The notes under the pieces were generated by a model. That model did not search any database. It was given only the letters and a program-made list of their open reading frames with translations, and was not told the DNA's origin. From Siniperca chuatsi (lineage: Eukaryota > Chordata > Actinopteri > Centrarchiformes > Sinipercidae), in NCBI RefSeq assembly GCF_020085105.1, contig NC_058056.1:17045429-17109428 (forward strand): a stretch of DNA of 64,000 nt, in the 5' to 3' direction. Of the stretch, positions 36,571 to 64,000 are shown in pieces (position 1 is the stretch's first letter; each line of letters starts with the position of its first letter). The position numbers were made by a program, and so were the translations under genes.

Positions 36571-38418
36571 TATAAAAAGCTGTATGGCACTTTATTAAAC
36601 ATGTTTCATGTGTATGTTACAAATATACTGACTAAAATTTGTTAATTTACTATTGTTTACATTTGACAGTTCCTACTTACAGTTGTATTCTAATGCAGTC
36701 ATCCACTGCTTCACAATTATCTGATAACACGCCTGTCTCATGATTTGTTTGCTTAATCATCAACACTGTAACAAGTCAATATCAGCAGAAACAGTGACAA
36801 GTAAACAGACTCCTCGTTAGTTTGTTTAGACTCAGGAATGATTAAAAAGAAGTGAACACCTGCTTCCTGTCTGCCTTTACTCATCACTGTTTGTTTTCAG
36901 TTGAAATGGTATCCTTTCTGAATACTGATTATGCAACTGTGTCTATACCATTCTTTTTTCTCTCTCTGACAGCCATTTAGACAATTAATGAAACAGAACT
37001 GAGGACACATGACATCAAATCAGAGGACATCAAATTACCAACATGAAGTAACACTATCCGTAATGATACAATCCTTTATAATGCATAACAGATGAGAAAA
37101 CAGGTGATATATACTGTACATCAGTGGATATTTTTAGACAAGTATGTACAACAAATTGTGTTTAATAGCTGTGAAATGTGTTACATTTGGGTATTTGTTA
37201 CTAGTATAAAAGGTGGAGCAGTTACACCTCTCCCACTCCCAACTCTTCTTTCTTCCTAAATCCTAGACGCTACTCTCTGTGTACAGTAAGTGCAAATGTG
37301 CTTATGTATATCTGGTGATACACACGTGCCCACAGTAAATGTGTGTTCACTGAACAAATTACTGCAAGGGTGGGGTGCTGTTACTAACAAGCTCTCTAAG
37401 TGCCATTTCCTGGTAAAACAGAGAGAGGTTTTTTTTTTTTGTTTTTTGTTTTTTAAATAACACGCCGTTGTTATTCCAGGTTCTCCAGAGACAGATGCCG
37501 GGAGCCAAAAGAAACTGGATCCTCCACTCTCCTTCCAGCCAGTGAGCCGTGCCCAGAGCCAAGATGGCTGAGCTAAAGTTTCAGATCTCTCCCCGGGCTG
37601 CCCAGACGCCTGGCGTTTTGTTGGAGACAGACTGGCAGGCACAAAGCCACATTTAGAGTCCCAGGGCAGGCTGCAACACACACTGAGCAGGTTTGAACCT
37701 CAAATCCAAGTCTCAGTATACTGTGAGTTAAAAGGCTAGACAGTTTCTGTTCAGAACAAAAAGCAGCTACATCCCTATACAGCAGCTGGCTGGGTACACA
37801 TTTACAACTCTGTCAACTCTTCAGAAGATTTCTTCTCAATGAGATTAAAGTGCCTTAAAGGGTTTTGCCCTGCAGGTAAGTTTTGCCTCTATGTACAGAT
37901 CCGAGATCAGTACCAACAACTTAAACATCTGCAATATAATGTGTCATTAATGGTTAAATGGACATAAGAGCAGTTTTTTTTACCACAACCACAAATGCAT
38001 TCATACATATTAATAGTGGTTCATGGTTTTAGACAACTGGAGAAACATGATGTAGTTAAAAAACCAAAGACAGACCAACAGGGGAAAAGATTTTTAAAAA
38101 TTGTCCTTGGAATAAGAGGTTTTATGTGGCTTTGAAAGCCTTCAGTTCCCTTGTTGGTTTCTGGGATAAGTAAATGTTAAAGGGTAAAAATCCCTGAAAC
38201 ATTTATATCCTTTGGTATCCTTTGGCTAGTATATCCTCATGGAAATATTTTCAGTTTGCTCAAACCCTCTAGTTTGAGTTAGATCCAGGAGAACAACTCT
38301 GTCCTTTCCTGTAGGTAAAATCCACTGTGTGGTGACCATAAGTTTCCAATAAACATCCTATGCTGGTTCAGTTCCTCTGCTATGTTACCATACAGTACTT
38401 TCATATATCCATGTCCCT
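36571..38418 (-). other. asap3: asap3 3' UTR
   Basis: About 1.85 kb downstream of the asap3 stop, up to the first AATAAA on the minus strand. At 37428-37455 an A-rich tract interrupted by C appears on the minus strand, next to a GC-rich patch (37480-37680) that stands out from the AT-rich surroundings and looks exon-like on the plus strand (see findings). Confidence 0.55.
36591..36596 (-). terminator. asap3: AATAAA polyadenylation signal, asap3
   Basis: TTTATT on the plus strand, the first canonical hexamer after the asap3 stop. An ATTAAA at 37161-37166 (minus) could serve a shorter mRNA. Confidence 0.5.
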
Positions 38419-59408
<20,990 letters not shown>

Positions 59409-59700
59409 GTTTCGAGCGAAACGGGTCTGACGATCACTGAGGAGAAAAGTGAGCCAAAGTTTCACGCGCGCATGTAATTCCCATCTGAAGAAAAATAAAG
59501 ACTTCACTCCTCCATTGTGTGCAAGAAGGCAACAGAAAATAGACTGTATTCCTCAGCGTGTTTATTCCCTAAAAGCGCCTTTAAGGTGAAAAGTTGTCTA
59601 AAAAGCGGACCGAGTTTAGACTCCACTCTGTGAATGTGTGCGCGTGGAGGTGCGCCAGCGCGCTATTGTCCGCCCAATGAGGGAGGGAGCAAACTCCATC
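59409..59700 (-). promoter_or_regulatory. asap3: asap3 promoter region with GC-box/CCAAT composite
   Basis: Upstream of the asap3 ATG the sequence becomes CpG-richer (ACGCGCGCATG near 59464; GCGCCAGCGCGC near 59652-59662). At 59670-59678 a GC box (CCGCCC) overlaps a CCAAT box (CCAAT 59674-59678), read ATTGGGCGG on the asap3 strand, about 265 bp before the ATG. No TATA box is visible. A three-codon uORF (ATG GAG GAG TGA) lies about 100 bp upstream of the main ATG. Confidence 0.55.
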
Positions 59701-62264
59701 ATCACGTGGGAATGTTTGTGCTTTCTGGCACACTGCAGAGAGAGAAAAGAGTGTGTGTGTCCTTGCCCTCGACTCTTTCATTCTTACTTCTCATTTCTAT
59801 GCAAACTCCAGAGTCTGCAGTGTGGTCGCCATGGATATGCAGAATGCCTCATTCACAGACTAAACTGAAGGAGAGGAATTTCAATGGATGATGGGATGGT
59901 TCTGAGGGAGAGCATTACAGTGAGGCAGGGGCATACTTTATCAAGTAGAAAGTATGACTGAATAATGTTAGAACTCTCTGAGCTCTGATGTTTACCAAAA
60001 ACTTGTGATAGACGAAGAAACACTATCATGTTAAGTAGCTTTTGCACAAAACACAGCTGAAACACAAGCAGTACTTGCACATATTCATCACAACTCAAAG
60101 CTAGGCTTTCACAGCTGTGAAACTGCCCTTTCATCAGGAGTTTGGAAGTGTAACACCTCTTTGGGGCTTTGCACCTTGATCCTCTTGGCTAAGGCTCCAA
60201 AGCTTCTTCCTCTTCCTTTTCATCTCATGAAAAGACATTTTTCATTGAGAGAGGATTTCTGGAGTCCCTCCCCACTGACCTACTCCTGAAGTCATCTGAC
60301 AGGAGTGAACGAAAAGGACATGTATAGAACATAACTCCTGCATGCCTGGCATTGTCAGGCCTGTCAAGTGAAAGAAAAGAGGTGTATCACTGAACCTTGC
60401 CTCGGGCAGAGCAGTGATACAATACACTATGAAGTGCAGATGGGTGGTTTTAGGAAGCCACATTAAATACAGTGGCTCCCTTTGGTTTTACCACAAAACC
60501 ACATATTTCCCTACATTAGCTTTATAAAGAAAATGTTAATCCCAGCTCTATAGGCAACTCGAGGGATCTTTTCACCATATTTATCCAAAAAAGAAAAAAA
60601 CTCACTTTGTGGTAAAAGGGTATTATCTGTTCTCTGTAACTACTTATTACTGCCTCTCAGTGAATAGTGCAGAATGGATGTTGTGTCGTAACTGTGTGCG
60701 CTCACAGTGGTGCTGTGTTTATATTCACAAAGATAGACAAACTCGTTTTTGTGTCGCAAGTCTCTTCGCCTAGCAAACAACACAGCAAAATGCTCATGCA
60801 CAGCATTTGATATCTGGGTTGTGTTGTACTTGCACACGTACGCACATACACAGCCTTTAAAGCGAAAGCTTAAAGGAGTGGTTATCAAACATGTTCCTCT
60901 GGAAGCACAAAGTGAAAATTCACCAGAGGACACAAACAAATACCTCTCATGTCCATAGTCTCTCTTTAACCTATTAATTATTAAGAAAAAACACCCACTC
61001 TTGTAAGGAAGTGAGGGCACGCGACAAACTCCAAACAATGCAGAGCCACATAAATAGCTTTGCTGACCCAGTTTACGTGGCCCTCATTCTATCATTGTTT
61101 CTGTTGCATGCCTGCATTGTGTGAGAGAACATCAGTGAGGGAAAGAGATACAGATGGATATAAACAGTTTCCATGGATGCATGTATGTGTAATTTATGTG
61201 TGTCTGCATGCTCATTTTGCATGCACTAATTTTTTGCATGCATGTCTGGGCTGATGTAATGCAGAGGCTTGCTGTGTTCCAACAATACCCTCCTTCAGCT
61301 TCTTTGCGGCCCCTTGTAAAGAAGCAGAGCCTTTGTGCATCTGCCAGCCTTCCAGCCTGGGTCCTATTGTAAAACTGAACAAACCGGTCTGTTCGGACAA
61401 CGCGCTAACATATAGTGGAGAACGTAAGTCCAAGGACAGGGAGGGAGGAGAGGAGAAACAGGGAATTGACAGAGGAAAATAGTTTTGGAAGGTGGAGGAA
61501 GTGAGGGAGGGGGAGATGCACAGCACTCACTTAATATTTTCCCTCCTTGTCTCCACCCTTTTCCTTCCTAAACACCACATACCTATTCATTATCATTTCC
61601 CATATCAACATTCTTTCTTTCTTTTTTCCTTCACACCATTTCTTGTTTTAGAGCAAGTCTCCTCATAGTCTGTGAGCAGTAGCGTTTAGGCTGAGAGGAA
61701 GTGAGGTACACCAAATGCAGCTTCTCTCTTTCTCTCTGATGCACGCACGCCGCAGCACAGAGGTCATAGCGGCATCTTCCAGTAAAGATTACAGCTGCCA
61801 GGATTTCCTTGCTGCTTCCCAGCAGCCCAGTGGAGTAGCAGCACAAGGTCCTCCAACCCCCCAACCCCCCCGAAAAATCTCCCTCTCCCTCTCCACTCTG
61901 CTTGTTGACTTAGCTCCACTAGTCCTGCTATCAATTTACTACCCCTGTCAAGCCAGGAGGCCCAGGCTTACCGTAAAATACCCCCTCTTTTGGTCGACAC
62001 AGATGACTGAAAATGGGAAGATTGGAGAGAGTAAGAGAACGAGAGATAGGGGGTTGATTTATTGTTTAACACAGGTCTTCAGTTTCCCACTGGAATAAGT
62101 AAATGGATTGTCTTGAACAGGACCGGGCCCCTACTGAAAACAATCTGCCTCAAGAACCTGCAAAACAGCTCTAAGAATAAGTACTGGGGAACACCTCTGC
62201 TGCAAAAAGAGCTGTGCCATTTTGTGATACGTCGGTCTCAGGTAGGCCTGTCATCACAGTTGGT

Positions 62265-62304
62265 AGGGCAACAAAAACGTTTCCAGGGCAACAAAAACGT
62301 TTCC
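62265..62304. repeat. Perfect 20-bp tandem duplication
   Basis: The 20-mer AGGGCAACAAAAACGTTTCC occurs twice head to tail with no mismatch. Short perfect duplications like this usually arise by recent replication slippage. Confidence 0.9.
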
Positions 62305-62482
62305 AGACTGGAAACAGGTAGTTAAACTTGTTTCTGATTCATAATCAATTGTAAATGCAGTATTACGTAAAATTTACGTCACAGTGTCATTCGAGACATT
62401 GACTAAGAATTCTGAGAACAAGTCAGTTCACTTTTCTTTGAACTATTCCTCCTCTTACCTGTTGAATAACTTCCGTTTATCC

Positions 62483-62483
<1 letters not shown>

Positions 62484-62541
<58 letters not shown>
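62484..62541. repeat. (TA)29 microsatellite
   Basis: A 58-base alternating TA tract, self-complementary and prone to cruciform extrusion or unwinding. Confidence 0.95.
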
Positions 62542-62545
<4 letters not shown>

Positions 62546-63950
62546 GAAGGCTTTCAGTAACTCTAAATGAGATTGTGAGTGGCCTTAAACACACCAACCA
62601 TAGTCGGTAGTTAGTAAATTGCTACCACCCTTAATGAAAATAATATTACCATTGTGTGTCCCTTTGTGTCCCTAAACAAAGACAAGCAATGTTTTGGCCA
62701 CAGGTTAGTGGTGCTCACTGATAAGCTGTCACTTCAGTGATGCCATGCCAGCACACAAAGAGGCTTTCAGAGGTTTTTGGCAATTTAAGCGTTCAGCCAA
62801 TAATATTTACTTAATTCCCTTGTTGTCACAGCAATTGGTCTCAAGGTGTAATATAACATAACTAAGGTGGTCTGCTGTTTAGATAGCATGTAAACCACAC
62901 AGTCCAAGGCCATGTATGTGTATGTGGTGTGTGATATTTTAGTTTATGACCTCTTGTTAAATACATAAGCAGTTGTGCGCAAACATCTGTTAATAGACAC
63001 TTAGCGCTAATAGACACCTGATGTTGGTTCAGAAGCAAACAGACGCAAGAGTTTACAGAAAACTGCTGCAGTTGACAAACTTGCTTATACAAGCTCAACT
63101 GCTTTTTTTGCTCCTCACTTGAGCTGCATTGGCAACATTTTACCATAATAAATGTGTTTCCTGTCGTCATACACTACCTTAACTCTAGAGCTTAGATAGT
63201 GATTCCCAAAGAGCAGTCAGTGAACATTGTACCTTCCCCTTCACACTGTATTTCAAGAGACTAATAGCTGCATATAATAGTTAACAAAAACTTGCAACTC
63301 TTTACATACATCCATCTACAGATTTATTAGTAAATTTGGGATATATTTTCTTGTAAATGTCTTTCCCCCCAGAATGCATTAACACTATTCCACAGTGAAC
63401 TTCTGAACTTTGACCTCCTAGGAGTCTGCTCCCTTTTGTAAGCTTGTTTCCAAAGCAACCAACTCACAAAGAATGATGGGTGGTTTTTGTCTACCAGTCT
63501 GAATGTATTTATAGCTCATTCAGCATCATTGTCACTTTTTATGTCAACCTATTCTCTCTCCTCAGGGGAATGTCACTTCTTATTAGATCAATATCCTCAG
63601 TGGCCATACCCTTGCCGGTTTTAGACAGAAAATACTCCATATTTTGATTTCACCCTGCGGGTTCCCGCTATAGACTTTCAAGATGAAAACCCTTATGTTA
63701 GTCAATTTTCCAGCAAGAGTCAGGTCACATAAAGGAATACATTGCAGAGGCTTGGAGAAAATTAATCATGTTTCTTCATTCATGTGAGTGTAGATATATT
63801 TCCACTGCAGTTTTGTTGAAAAAAAAATAAAAAATGTTTGCTGTGAAAAACTAACTTTAAAAATGTCTACAGGAACTACAGGTTCCTGACATGACAAGTG
63901 AGTAAAATAAAAACAGAGCACAATTCCAAGTGTAAACCATGGCTTCAGCA

Positions 63951-63956
63951 TTTATT
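63951..63956 (-). terminator. Possible polyadenylation signal of the next minus-strand gene
   Basis: TTTATT on the plus strand (AATAAA on minus), inside AT-rich sequence at the window edge. In human the neighbour upstream of ASAP3 is E2F2, on the same strand; whether that holds here cannot be seen. Confidence 0.2.
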
Positions 63957-64000
63957 TAATAATTTCAAACAGACCACACAATATTACAAAATATTAAGTG

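Larger units (their letters stand above)
59701..64000. other. Region upstream of asap3, no gene recognised
   Basis: No exon with both splice context and protein resemblance was found. Content: a C-rich stretch (61857-61871), a 20-bp tandem duplication (62265-62304), a TA microsatellite (62484-62541) and a minus-strand polyadenylation word at the right edge. It is probably intergenic plus the 3' end of the next gene. Confidence 0.5.

Noticed and set aside
37256..37681. 141-codon minus-strand frame
   Set aside because: It lies in the asap3 3' UTR and runs through an A-rich tract giving a poly-Lys stretch. No homology recognised.
60640..61038. 132-codon minus-strand open frame
   Set aside because: No recognisable protein, no splice context, ordinary AT-rich sequence.
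62062..62325. 87-codon plus-strand frame followed by CAG|GTAGGC
   Set aside because: The donor-like site is attractive, but the frame matches nothing known, runs into the 20-bp duplication, and has no acceptor or start context.

Overview
The window is animal nuclear DNA, almost certainly from a ray-finned (probably percomorph) fish. Genes are split by short GT-AG introns, microsatellites are abundant, and the interspersed repeats are of teleost type: an L2-like LINE tail, TTAA-flanked MITEs and hAT-like MITEs. Three protein-coding genes can be read. I see no prokaryotic system, CRISPR array, rRNA or tRNA. All exon positions below come from reading splice sites and reading frame by eye.

Region by region: 1-9.9 kb is non-coding upstream sequence with repeats, an L2 LINE tail (about 8.1-8.7 kb) and two exon-like segments (7379-7453, 8833-8886) that could form an alternative 5' end. 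10.06-21.66 kb on the + strand carries rps6ka1 (RSK1): 21 coding exons, 755 codons plus stop, with both kinase domains, the regulatory linker, the ERK-docking tail and a PDZ-ligand C-terminus. Its introns hold several MITE relics. 22.9-29.9 kb is intergenic and repeat-rich. 30.23-30.86 kb on the + strand is trnp1 (TMF-regulated nuclear protein 1), intronless in its coding part, 210 codons. 31.9-36.6 kb is AT-rich intergenic DNA with a 300-bp TTAA MITE. 38.42-59.41 kb on the - strand is asap3 (ArfGAP of the BAR-PH-ArfGAP-ankyrin family): 26 coding exons, 1015 codons plus stop. Its GC/CCAAT promoter lies near 59.67 kb. 59.7-64 kb shows no convincing gene, although a minus-strand polyadenylation signal at the far end may belong to the next gene.

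The genes do not form a pathway. RSK1 is a cytosolic and nuclear kinase downstream of ERK. Trnp1 is a nuclear regulator of neural progenitors. Asap3 is a membrane and focal-adhesion Arf GAP. Their human orthologues all lie on 1p36 but are spread over megabases; here they sit within about 50 kb, with trnp1 and asap3 convergent.

The most interesting points are: (i) this asap3 still encodes an SH3 domain, which human ASAP3 lacks, but the ALYDY motif is eroded; (ii) asap3 exon 21 has a splice acceptor whose pyrimidine tract is essentially (TG)25-T4, resembling the CFTR exon 9 arrangement, in front of a frame-neutral exon; (iii) the RSK1 N-terminal kinase reads DFGLC instead of DFGLS, recreating the activation-segment cysteine pair seen in AKT; (iv) there is a candidate unannotated alternative N-terminus for RSK1; (v) several short transposons have well-preserved ends.
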